Positions 10,707 to 23,900 of a stretch of 64,000 bases of DNA are shown in pieces. The notes under the pieces were generated by a model, which was not told the DNA's origin, searched no databases, and saw only the letters and a list, made by a program, of their open reading frames with translations. The position numbers and the translations under genes are program-made. Within the stretch, counting starts at the first letter, position 1. Each line of letters starts with the position of its first letter. Source of the stretch: Hedera helix (lineage: Eukaryota; Streptophyta; Magnoliopsida; Apiales; Araliaceae); contig OX359285.1 in NCBI GenBank assembly GCA_947179155.2, positions 6,300,231 to 6,364,230 on the forward strand, in the 5' to 3' direction.

Positions 10707-13700
10707 GAGTAAAGTGTTATATTGATAAAAGTTAAAGTTAAGAATGTAATATGCAAATTATAATGTCGGGGGACGGGGAATTTTTGATTTGTCAGGAAAT
10801 ATTTGATTCGTATGACGTTGCCAAAACAACTAATTATTAGTGAACCCCACAATGACATAATTGTCGGATACTGAAAATGACATAAATAACCTTTTTAATA
10901 AAAAAATAGGTAACTGTACTATCACTTATAACTGTTAAGTTATCCGGTGATAAATGAACAGTAGAACACGGAATTCCACACTTGCACACGGTATTGTACA
11001 GTATTTGATTTTATTGAACCAATAATTGTCATTAGACAGTATTTTATATTATTGAATCGATAATTGCTATTGCATATTAGTTTATATTATTGAACCAATA
11101 ATTGTACAGTAGCTTATGCACAGTATTTCATATTATTAAACTAAAAATTGTCATGATAACGTGTTCTTTCTTTTTCTTTATTTATTTTGTATTATTATTA
11201 TCACTGTTGTAGCATTACTTTAAGTATTATATTCCATTGCTACTTGGTATTTGGATATTATAATAATAAATATAAAATGGGATAAATTGTAATTAGGAAG
11301 GCTAAAAGAATGATAAAGAAATAAAAGAGGGCATCATTATTTGTTTTTGGGGGTTGGTTGGCTAATGGGCAATAATGCAGAAGATAAATAATATAATAAT
11401 AATTGGTGAATAATTAAATAATTGTTGAAAGATTGTGCGTTTGACTTATTTTTCAGCGAACTTTATCACTTATTCTCCTGTGGGACCCACTAATTTAACT
11501 TTGCATTATTTGTCGAACTTAGTGTGCCTGAATTGTTTTATCAAACCAGCAAAAGTTTTCAAACTCGACGTCTCCTAGGTTTTGCTATAAAATGGTTGTT
11601 TGGTTGAGCAACTAAACACACACCATCACAAAAACACAACACCAACTTGAGCATTAGTAAGGTAGAGAGAATATATCAATAGGAGAGCAAGAATTCTTCA
11701 GGTTGATCAATTTCATAGAAAACATTATCTAGTCACGTGCTAAGGTAAGGGATATCATTTTCTTTCATACTCCTAAATTTAAACTTACTATGGTAAGTAA
11801 GTATTGTTCGTTCTACAGTATTTGATTTTATTGAACCAATAATTGTCATGACACAGTATTTTATATTATTGAATCGATAATTGCTATTGCATATTAGTTT
11901 ATATTATTGAACCAATAATTGTACAGTAGCTTATGCACAGTATTTCATATTATTAAACTAAAAATTGTCATGATAACGTGTTCTTTCTTTTTCTTTATTT
12001 ATTTTGTATTATTATTATCACTGTTGTAGCATTACTTTAAGTATTATATTCCATTGCTACTTGGTATTTGGATATTATAATAATAAATATAAAATGGGAT
12101 AAATTGTAATTAGGAAGGCTAAAAGAATGATAAAGAAATAAAAGAGGCATCATTATTTGTTTTTGGGGGTTGGTTGGCTAATGGGCAATAATGCAGAAGA
12201 TAAATAATATAATAATAATTGGCGAATAATTAAATAATTGTTGAAAGATTGTGCGTTTGACTTATTTTTCAGCGAACTTTATCACTTATTCTCCTGTGGG
12301 ACCCACTAATTTAACTTTGCATTATTTGTCGAACTTAGTGTGCCTGAATTGTTTTATCAAACCAGCAAAAGTTTTCAAACTCGACGTCTCCTAAGTTTTG
12401 CTATAAAATGGTTGTTTGGTTGAGCAACTAAACACACACCATCACAAAAACACAGCACCAACTTGAGCATTAGTAAGGTAGAGAGAATATATCAATAGGA
12501 GTGCAAGAATTCTTCAGGTTGATCAATTTCATAGAAAACATTATCTAGTCACGTGCTAAGGTAAGAGATATCATTTTCTTTCATACTCCTAAATTTAAAC
12601 TTACTATGGTAAGTAAGTATTGTTCGTTTCTACAATTCTTAACATCAAAAGGTAAAAATTCCTGAAATGATTATATGTTTCTTCATAGTTTGCGCTTCAT
12701 TTAATATCATTTAACCTAAACTTTCCTATTGACCTGAACTTTTCTATTGACTTGAACCTTTTGGTTAAATTGTAATGTTATTTTTAAACTATGAATCTTA
12801 AATATCATTTTTGAACTCGAATCTATATTTTGAACATCGTGTTGACAATTAGGACATGATTGAACTCTGAACAATTTAAATTTCAAATCTCGAATGTTTA
12901 TTCTTTTCTTATTATTCTTATTATTTTCTTTTATCTTTTATCTCACTGTTATTTGAACTAATCTTCAAGATTTAAGTTGTGGTGAATATCTTTGATCTGG
13001 GTGCAAAGATAATATAATTGGCGAATGTCTTTGGTCTGGGTGCAAATACAATATTATTATTGAGTGTCATTAAGTACATGTTGTGAAAGTTCTCTTTGGT
13101 TTTGGTGCAAAGAAGAACTGTTGACTGGCATGATCATGACCATATATGTTTCAGTTGATAAAAGCTTGATGATAAATTTTTAAACAGGAGAAGATTGTAG
13201 ACATTATGATCTATTTTACTATCCTAATGGATTGCTCCTTCCGCTGTAGTTATGGATTGAAAATTTGTTGTCTATTATATTTTATCAGATTTTTCACGGT
13301 TGAAAGCTAAAGATAATTTATTCATCGTTATCTTTATCATAGTATTCTTTATTGGGCTATTTGAGCTCACTCTTTTTGTTCCATTGTTCTTCTCATAAAT
13401 GAGAGAGTAGCTGGGCTTGCGGGGAGAACAGAGGAATTGAGTGATGGTCCGAGTTGTAGCTATAGTAGTTTTCACCATATTGTAAAATAGTGCGACAATA
13501 ATTGTAGGGAAGACTTAGTTGTGTATTATCGAGCACTTTATTGTAATAGTTTGTTGTTTGTATTTTGGCAACTCAAAATGAGTTGTGTAGGCCTGAATTT
13601 GGGGGGCGTCACAGTTGTTTTCAGAGGTTAGGATATGATCTCTGATGGAGATATGTGGTTAGAACTATGAGGGGAGAGACAAATAGAATTTTTCACTAGT

Positions 13701-16700
13701 GTGTCCTACCTAAGTTAATTTTTTATCTAATTGGTCGGTTTGAATGTGAGGATAAGAAGTAACATGTTAGTTTGTTTAAACTAACCTTTGTTCTATGATC
13801 GCGGCATATCAAAATCAGGAGGTGAACTATGGAATGTCGGAGGCAAATGTGGGTGAAACCAGGAAGCTACGAATAATCCTGCTGCAAACTCGAAAAATAA
13901 CACTGCTAACCACGTAATGTATGATGATTTTTTAGGAAGTTCATGCGATTCATGCAGAACCAGGCTAGAGGAACTCCTGTTAATAATATTGGTGGAAATG
14001 CGGGTAACTTACGGATGGTTATTGCCAAATAGTTTAAGGAGTTGGAACTACCTTAATGTCTTGGAAAGCCAGACTCACTCAAGGCAGAGGTGTAGGAAGA
14101 TATTTGATGTACTACGTTGCGTTGATGATCTAAAGGTTACCTCCACCTCCTTTATGTTGCGAGGAGAAGTAGATCACTGGTGGGAATCCGTGAAACGTAC
14201 CCATCATTTGGCACTTGAAATGTCTTGAGTGGAGTTTCAAGAGTTCTTTAACGAAAAATATTTTTCAGATAGCATTTGTCACATGAAGGAGGTGAAATTT
14301 ATCAAGTTGGAGCAAAACAACACGATTGTCTCACAGTACGAGACCAAGTATGCGAAGCTATTTTGATTTGCGCCTCACTTGGTGGACAACGAAGCGCACA
14401 TGACTCGAATGTTTTTGCGAGGTTTGAAACCGAAAATTCGGCAACACCTTATTTCTCATAAACTTAATTTGTATTCAGATATTGTGGATAGAGCTCGGTT
14501 AGTGGAGCAATAAAAATAAACATTGCAACCAGGAGATAATTACCGACATAGAGAAATTACGATAATAATTGTAACAGCAACACTAATCATCGGAACAATG
14601 AGAACCAGCGAGGAGGCAATCATCATGCCAGAAATGGTAAATACTTTGGTGCTAATTCTGGTCCAGATAATAGAAGAAGTAAGTCAAAGTTGAAACAACT
14701 TCAAAAGGAGGAGATTCAACAATGATCCTGGGAAGGCAGGGGAATGACCACCAGTCAGATGCTACAAGTGTGGACATGAGGGACATATCAGGCCAAACTG
14801 TACACAGCCGTCCAAGGTGTGCTACAGTTGTGGTAAGGAAGACCACATATTTCGATTTTGTCCTGTAGCAAAATCAAATCGAACTATAATGGTGATACCA
14901 AAGGTTAGCACGGACAAGACAAAACCTATGGTTCAAGGGAGAGCTTTTGTCGTAACATCTCAGAGCGCGTGGAACCCAAATGAAGTGATAACTGGTAAGC
15001 TACTTATAAACTCTTGTGAAGTTTATGCCCTGTTAAATACTGGCTCTACCTACTCTTTTATTTTATCTACATGTGCTCAACGTTTGAACTTAACTCCTGA
15101 AAATTTAGACTTTGACTTATCAGTTAAAACTCCATTAGGAGAAATAGTCGTTACATCTACTGTCTATAAATCTTGTCTATTCTAAATCAATAGCCTCACA
15201 TTACCCGTTGATCTTATCTATTTGAAAATGCATGAATTTTATGTGATAGTCAGCCAATTAATTCCTAAAATCACACTAAATTTATACATTTCCAAATAGA
15301 TAAGATCAACGGGTAATGTGAGTCTATTGATTTGGATCAGACAAGATTTATAGACAGTAGATGTAATTACTATTTCTCCTAATGGAGTTTTAACTGAGAA
15401 GTCAAAGTCTAAATTTTCAGAAGTCAAGTTCAAATGTTGAGCACATGTAGGTGAAATAAAAGAGTGGGTAGAGCCAATATCTAACATGACATAGACTTCA
15501 CAAGAGTTTGAGCATCTTACCAGTTATCACTTCATTTGGGTTCCACGCCATCTGAGATGTTACGACAAAAGTTCTCTCCTAAACCATAAATTTTGTCTTG
15601 TTCGTGCTAGCCTTTGGTGTCACCATTATAACTGGATTTGATTTTACTACAGGACAAAATGGAGCTATGTGGGGCCTTCCTTTTCACAACTGTAGCACAC
15701 CTTGGACGACTGTGTACAGTTTTGGGCTGATATATCCCTCCTATCCACACTTGTAAGTTGTAACATCTGACTGGTGATCGTTCTCCTCCTTTTGAAGCTG
15801 ATGTTGGTGCTGGTGCTGATGTCAGTGCCTTCCTATGATCATTGTTGAATCTCATCTATTATCTGAGTCAGAAATACCACCAAAGTGGTTACCATTTCTG
15901 GCAGGATGATTGCTTCCTCACTGGTTCTCATTGTTACGATGATTGTTGCTGTTGTTACGATTATTATCGTAATTTCTCTCTGTCGGTAATTATCTCCTAG
16001 TTGTAATGTTTCTTTTTCTCGCTTCACTAACTGAGCGTTATCCACAATATCTGAATACAAATGAAGTTTACGAGAAATAAGGTGGTGCCGAATTTCCGAT
16101 TTCAAATCTAGCAAAAACATTCAAGTTATGTGCGCTTTGTTGTACACTAAGTGTGGTGTAAATCGAGATAGCTTTGCAAACTTGGCCTTATACTGCGAGA
16201 CAGTCATGTTGTTCTGCTCCAACTTGATAAATTCCACCTCTTTCATGTGACGAATGCTCTTTGAAAAATACTTTTTCGTTAAAGAACTCTTGAAACTCCA
16301 CCCAAGACATTTCGAGTGCCAAATGATGAGTACGTTTCATAGATTCCCACCAGTGCTCTGCCTCTCCTCGCAACATAAAGGTGGTGAAGGTAACCTTTTG
16401 ATCATCAGCGCAGTATATCAAATATTTTCATCATTTGTTTGAGTCACGCCTCTGCCTTGAGTGGGTCTGACTTTCCGAGAAATTCAGGTGGTCCCAACTC
16501 CTTGAACTGCTTGGCAGTGACCATCCGTGAGTTACCAGCGTTTCCTCCAATATTATTAACAGGAGTTCCTCTCACCTGGTTCTGCATGAATCGCATGAAG
16601 TTTCTAAAAAAAATCATCATACATTACGTGGTCAGCAGTGTTATTTTCCGAGTTTGCAGGAGGATTATTTGTAGCTTCCTGATTTTCAGCTACATTTGCC

Positions 16701-19700
16701 TCCGGCATTCCATAGTTCATCTCCTGATTTTCAGATGCCATTTTGAAATGTGGTCATAAAACAAAGATTAGTTTACAAATCGACATGTTACTTCTTGTCT
16801 CCACACGTTCAAACCGACTAATTAGATAAAAATTTAACTTGGGTAGGACACATTAGCGAAAGATTCTATTATTTTCTCCCCTCCTAGTTCAGAGATCATA
16901 TATCTAAACTCTGATACCAACTGTGACACCCCCAAATTCGGGCCTACACAACCCAATTTGATTCGCCAAAATACAAACAACAAACTATTACAATATAGTG
17001 CTCAATAATACACAACTAAGTCTTCGCTACAATTACTGTCACACTATTTTACATGGTGAAAACTACTACAGCTACAACTCGGACCATCACTCCATTCCCC
17101 TGTTCTCCCCGCAAGCCCTAGCTACGCTTTCATTTCCTAAGAAGAACAATAGAACAAAAAGAGTGAGCTCAAATAACCCAGTAAAGAATATCATGACTAA
17201 GATAACGATTAATAAATTATTTTTAGTCTTCAACTGTGAAAAATCTGATAGAATATAATAGACAACAAGTTTTCAACCAACAACTGCAGCGGAATGATAA
17301 AATATAATAGGCAACAAGGTTTCAATCCACAACTGCAGCGGAATGAGCAATTCATTAGGAGAGTAAAATAGATCATGATGTCTACAATCTTCTCCTATTT
17401 AAAAATTCATCATCAAGCTTTTATCAACTGTAACACCCATGATCATGATCATATCAGTCAACAGTTCCTCTTTGCACCCAGACCAAAGAGAATTTTCATG
17501 TGTCCTTAAAGGACCTCAATAATAATATTGTCTTTGCACCCAGGCCAAAGACATTTCCTAATCATATTATCTTTGCACCCAAGTCAAATATATTCACCAT
17601 AACTTAAATCTTGCTGATTAGTACAAATAGCAGTGATTTAAAGGATGAACGTAAATAATAAGAATAATAAGATAAAAGAATAAACATTCGAGATTTGAAA
17701 TTTAAATTGTCCAGAGTCCAATCATGTCCAAATTGTCAACTCGATGTTCAAAATATCGATTCGAGTTCAAGAATGATATATAAGATTCATAGTTCAAAAA
17801 TAACGTTTAAAATTCAACCAGAAGGTTCAAGTCAATAGGAAAGTTCAAGTGAAATGATATTAAATAAAGCGCAAACTATTAAGGAACATATAATCATTTC
17901 CAGAATTTTTACCGTTTGATGTTAAGAATTGTAGAAATGAATAATACTTACTTACCATAGTAACTTTAAATTTAGGAGTATGAAAGAAAATGATATTCCT
18001 TACCTTAATACGTGATTGTATAATGTTTTCTATGAACCAGAAAAATTCTTGCACTTCTACTGATATTTTCTCTCTACCTTACTAATGCGCGAGCTGGTGC
18101 AATGTTTTTGTGATGGTGTGTGTTTAGTTGCTCAACCGAGCAACCATTTTATAGTAAAACTTAGGAGACGTAAGGTTTGAAAACTTTTGTTGGTTTGATA
18201 AAACAAGTGGGTCCCTAAGAAGAAAAACCAAACTTTAGGCACACCAGTTTGACAAATTATGCTAAGTTAAATGAGTAGTGGGTCCCACAGGAGAATAAGT
18301 GAAAGTTTGCTGAAAAATAAGCTAAACGTGCAATCTTTCAACAATTATTTAATTATTCACAATTATTCACCAATTATTATTATATTATTTATCTTATGCA
18401 TTATTGTCCACTATCCAACCAACCACCAAAAAACAAATAATGATGCCCTCTTTTATTTTATTATCATTCTTTTAGTCTTCCTAATTATAATTTATCTTTA
18501 TCATTCTTAATTATAATTTATCCTGTTTTATATTTATATTTATTATTATTATTATAATTTATAATATCCAAAATACCAAGTAACAATGGAATGTAATAAT
18601 TAAAGTAATTCTACAACAGTGATAGCAATAATATAAAATAAATAAAGAATAAGAAAGAACACGTTACCGTGACAATTATTAGTTTAATAATGTGAAATAC
18701 TGTGAATAAGCTACTGTACAATTATTGGTTTAATAATATAAACTACTGTGCAATAACAATTATTGATTAAATAATATAAAATACTGGATAATGATAATTA
18801 TTGGTTCAATAAAGTAAATACTGTACAATACCGTTTGATACTGTGGAATATCGTTTTCTATTATTCCTTTATCACCGGGTAATTTAACAGTTAGAAGTGA
18901 TAGTATCGTTAACCATTTTTTTATTAAAAAGGTTATTTATGTCATTTTCGGTATCCAACAATTATGTTGTTGTGCGGTTTACTAATAATGGGTTGTTTCG
19001 GCGCCGTCATACGAATCGAATATTTCCGAACATATCGAATATTCCCCGACATATTATAATTTGCATATAACATCCTTAACTTTAATATTTATCAATATAA
19101 TATATTACTGTTCAGAACAATATTTATAAAGAAAAATTTAAATTTTTATTCAATAAAAGTCGAGGTGTTACCGTGTTAGCTTAGTTTTTTCAGATTTTGA
19201 TTTTTGGGAGTAGATTGCGTTCTAATGTTTTGATGGTATTATATTTATGAAGATGAGGTTTTTTAGTGTAGAAAGATCATCTTGAGACTAGATTTGAGAA
19301 CCCTAGCATTACTCTAAAAAGAAGGGTGATGCTAGGGATCTCAATTTTTTTGTCTCAAAAAGTGTCTCAAATGAAGTGTCACCATAACATTGGTCGGGTA
19401 AATCTCATGTGATTGGCTATGCCATAAATTATCATTAAAATATTTAATGCCGCGTCATTTGAGACCTATTTGAGACAAAAGATTTAAGAACCCTAGCATT
19501 ACTCTAAAGGGAAAATGAAACAAAACTAAATCATATTCTTATCTTCGCTTATGTCAGTTTGAAACATTGTACTTGCAATGCCATTTTCATATTATGTGTT
19601 ATTCGTATTTAATTTTGACTAAAATACATGCTGCAGTGGCTATACTTTGCTGAGGGATCCACACCATAACAAGGGACTGGCATTTACTGAGAAAGAGAGA

Positions 19701-20938
19701 GATGCTCATTACTTGCGCGGTCTACTGCCGCCAGCGGTTATCAGCCAGCAGCTTCAGGTTTACCTTAGTTTATTACAACAACTTGCATTCCAATGACCAT
19801 TCTTCTTATTGTGACAGAGTTCACTGTCATTGTTCTGGCAAAAATATTTCCACACAAGTAGAGCATTATACCTACACATTTTAACATGAAAATTGATAAA
19901 TTTGTGAAACATTTTATTATTATTAAACTTTTCAAATTTCTTTCCTCAGGAGAAGAAGTTGATGCATAGCCTTCGCAATTATGAAGTTCCACTCCATAGA
20001 TACATGGCTATGATGGAACTACAGGTAATGTAAAACACATGTTAGCTCTACAATCATATCATTCACATATTATTTGAAATCATTCTCGTTTTACTGGTTT
20101 TCCAGGAGAGGAATGAGAGGCTGTTCTACAAGCTTCTTGTTGACAATGTGGAGGAGCTTCTCCCAGTCGTCTACACTCCAACTGTTGGTGAGGCTTGCCA
20201 GAAATATGGAAGCATTTTTAGGCGTCCCCAGGGACTCTACATTAGTCTGAAAGAGAAGTATGATTGTCTGTTTGAGCTTTATTACTTAGATTTCCTTTTA
20301 AAGAAATGACATTTGACCTTGAATAGCCGGCCGTTGCAGGGGAAAGATTCTTGAGGTGTTGAAAAACTGGCCTGAGAAGAATATTCAAGTTATCGTTGTG
20401 ACTGACGGTGAGAGAATTTTGGGACTTGGGGACCTTGGCTGCCAGGTAAATATGCTATTATTCATTGTCTTCCACTTTTACTTTTTAAACATCATATATA
20501 TTTAGATTCATTCATATGATTCTTGTGTTAAGTTTGGTTTGGCTGGTTAAAACCTTACTCTGGATTTTTTTTACTTGTTATAGGGAATGGGGATACCAGT
20601 AGGGAAACTTGCTTTGTATACTGCACTTGGAGGAGTCAGGCCTTCTGCAGTAAGAATATTTGATAATAACAACATTTCATTTGGTTTGATAACTGTTAAG
20701 TAATCTAGAGGATTCTAGGATTTTATTATTGATTTGATTAGGAGTGATTAGTGGTTGGATTATTCTAGAAGCCTGATTACTTGTAATCATTGATCACTAT
20801 GATTTACTTTTCATATTTAGCTTTGACACTTGGCCTAAATAAAGGCTCTCTATTGTACACTTTATGAAATGGAATAACATTATCTTCCAGCATTCACATG
20901 GTATCAAGAGCCATGGTTTCCTAGATTTTTTTTTTCTT

Positions 20939-20973
<35 letters not shown>

Positions 20974-23900
20974 CCAAAAAAAAAATCACTGTTCACAGTG
21001 AACAGTATCAGACTGTTCATAGTGAATAGTGCCCGACACTGTTCCTCTCGATCTCCTGTTCATCAATTTTCTTGTGCTCTTCCGAAATATATGTCTGAGT
21101 TTTTTTCTTCATTTTTGCGGAGGCGAAAATGGTTTGTTCGTTGCTCACTTTGGGTTTGGATTTGTTGGGTCTGTGAGGGGTTGTACATGTGGTTGTTACC
21201 ATCGTTTCGTCGTTCGTTTCAGCCGTGATTGTATTTTTATTGTGTAAAAAGGTTTAGACAGATTTACCATGAGCAAGATGTCTCGACGTATCCAATCCTG
21301 TTACGAGCCAAATGTCAAATGCGACCGACTCTAGAAAGTCTATGGGTGTTACAAAGGTGTTGTCTTCCTCTATCGTCTTACTGATAAGAAATTGGAGGGA
21401 TTCCATAACTATCAGCAGTGGCTAAAGATTGTACATTTGACCCTACTTAGTAGAGAGCAGGGCGATCATTTAACAAAAGTAGTTACTTTCGACGAAGCTT
21501 GGAAGCTAGTTGATGCCAAAATTTTATATTAAAAGCTTAATTCCATGGACAGTAAGATTGTTGATTTAGTCACTCACCCTGATACAATAAAAGAATTGTG
21601 GGAATACTTTGAGGTTTTATACTAGGACTAAAATAAGCTTGGTTGTATTTTTTTGGTTTCTCTGGATTCTTACAGGATTAATTGTGATGGGCGTCCACTT
21701 AATTTTTTGCAGACTATAAAAAGACGCATGAGGAGTTGAATTCATTGCTCCCTATTACCGCCGATGTTAAAAGATTGCAAGAACAAAGAGAACCATTAGC
21801 TGTGATAGGGTTTCTAGGTGCTCTTGGTTTGAAATGTGAGACTGTCTGCTCACAGATTCTTAGTAGCTTGACAATGCCATTTCTTACTGATACTTTTGCT
21901 TGTGTTTTATGCGTCTCCCGTGAAACTCTACATGCAGTTGATTTATCTAACAAATCTACACTTGTGGTTTCGCATGGGTGAGGTGTTACCCGTAGTAGTT
22001 ATGAGAGTATGCATGATGGTCATTCTAGAGCCTGTAGAGGTGGCTGAGGTTGCAGAGGTAATTTTGGAGGTAGAGGGAATAGCCAGCTTAGTGGTTGAGG
22101 TCAAATTTCTGATGGTACTGATGATAAGGTCTACGGTACGCTTGCGTAAGGTGAACACTGTCCAGATCGTTTTCTAGCCAAATTGTTTTGTGGAACACGC
22201 ACCACATCTTAACCAGTCACTTATATGGAAGCGAGAATCTTGGTACAATTGTTTGTGTAGGATAATTGCGTTGAATGGAACACAAACGACACCTATACCT
22301 GTTGTCTATAAAGAGACCAAACTTCGATACAATCAATGATTGATGCGGTAGAAGACGACACACACAACTATGAATTGTTGTATGATAAGTCAATATTGGA
22401 TCTCAAGAATAACTAAGAAACGCTCAGAAATTATCGAAGAACCAAAAGATGAAGAATAAATCATCTCAAGAATATATTGAATGAATAATAATAAAATTGT
22501 TATGAATTACAAGCCTTGAATGTCTATTTATACTAATCCTAAGAAAACCCAATCCTCCTATTGATAGGAAACATCAATACATAAGTAATCTTGGTAAATT
22601 AGGTAACAAAATCCAATTAGAAGTCCGAAAAACTGTTGAAAATGCGTGAAAACACATTTTATTTTTTTTCCTCGCAGTGGTCAAGCTTCAGGGCGTTGTC
22701 CTTCCTGCCACAATGCGCTGGGGCTCTCTCTGAAAGCGCTGGGGGTGCTGTAGTCTCGGCCAATTAACGCCGGGGCGCTGTGCTTCTTCACAAAACAAGC
22801 GTCGGGGCGCTCTGGCTAATTTCCAAATTTGACTTTTTGTTGACTTTTCTCATCTTGGCTTGTGCTTGTTTGTAACATATGACCTAGCTTTAAATCTTCA
22901 TTCTTGATTGAATAGCTTGCAATTTAATTAGTCCACACTTCATGAATTAGTCCAACAAGCCATTCCTTGAATTGTTTTGCTCTTGCTCGTGTAACCGGCC
23001 CAATAGGAACTTGAACCGGATCTCCCCAAGCTTTAACTCCACGATCATCCTCCAAGCCAAGCATGCCCTCATCAACTGATCCTAGTAGAATTTGTTATCA
23101 TTGTGGAGAGTATGGACACATTCAACAATTTTTTCAGCATCTTCGTAATCAGGGGCAGCCACGATTTGGAAATGCGGTTGCTAGTTCGAATACGGGAGTA
23201 TCATACCCATATCTTTGGGGAAGAAGACAATTACGATGACTCCAGAAGAGTATGCTGCCTTCGCTCAGTATCAGGTTTCCCGATAGCCATCATCTAATTC
23301 TACTGCTACTCTGGTTCAAATAGGTAATGCTAGTGCTTGCTTCACCACATCCCATCCTTGGGTAATTGATTCTAGGGCATCATATGACAAGGTATATCTA
23401 GTAATCTTTTTTTTTTTTCCTACTTCTTCTATACCCAGTGTGACCTTAGCATATTGCTCTGCGGTCACTGTAAAGGGTACTGGTACTGCTAATCTTAGCC
23501 CATCTCTCTCTTTGGAATCTACACTGTATTTACCCAAATTTTCGTATAACCTTCTTTCTATTAGTAAATTGACAAAAGCTTATAATTGTTCCGTAACATT
23601 TTATCCTGATTCTTGTGTTTTTCAAGATCTTACGACGAAGAAGATGATTGGTAAAGATCGTGCGTTGGGAGTTTTATATCTGTTTAATGAGTTAGTTTCT
23701 GTTTCTCGGGCCATTGCTGGTTCTAGTGTCGCCTCACCTCTTCAAGTCCATTGCCAGTAGGGACACCCGTCTTTGTCCAACTTGAAAAGATTGACGCCTT
23801 GTTTTAGTTCTTTATCTAGTTTAGAATGCGAGTCTTGTCAGTTTGGGAAACATCATCGTGTGTCATAGACCATAAACGATCTGCGCACCCATTTAAGTTA

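Noticed and set aside
3817..13613. LTR A and LTR B as the two LTRs of a single element with the virus as its interior
   Set aside because: They are in opposite orientation and have no shared target-site duplication. The interior is caulimovirid and TA-bounded, so they are separate insertions or an inverted duplication.
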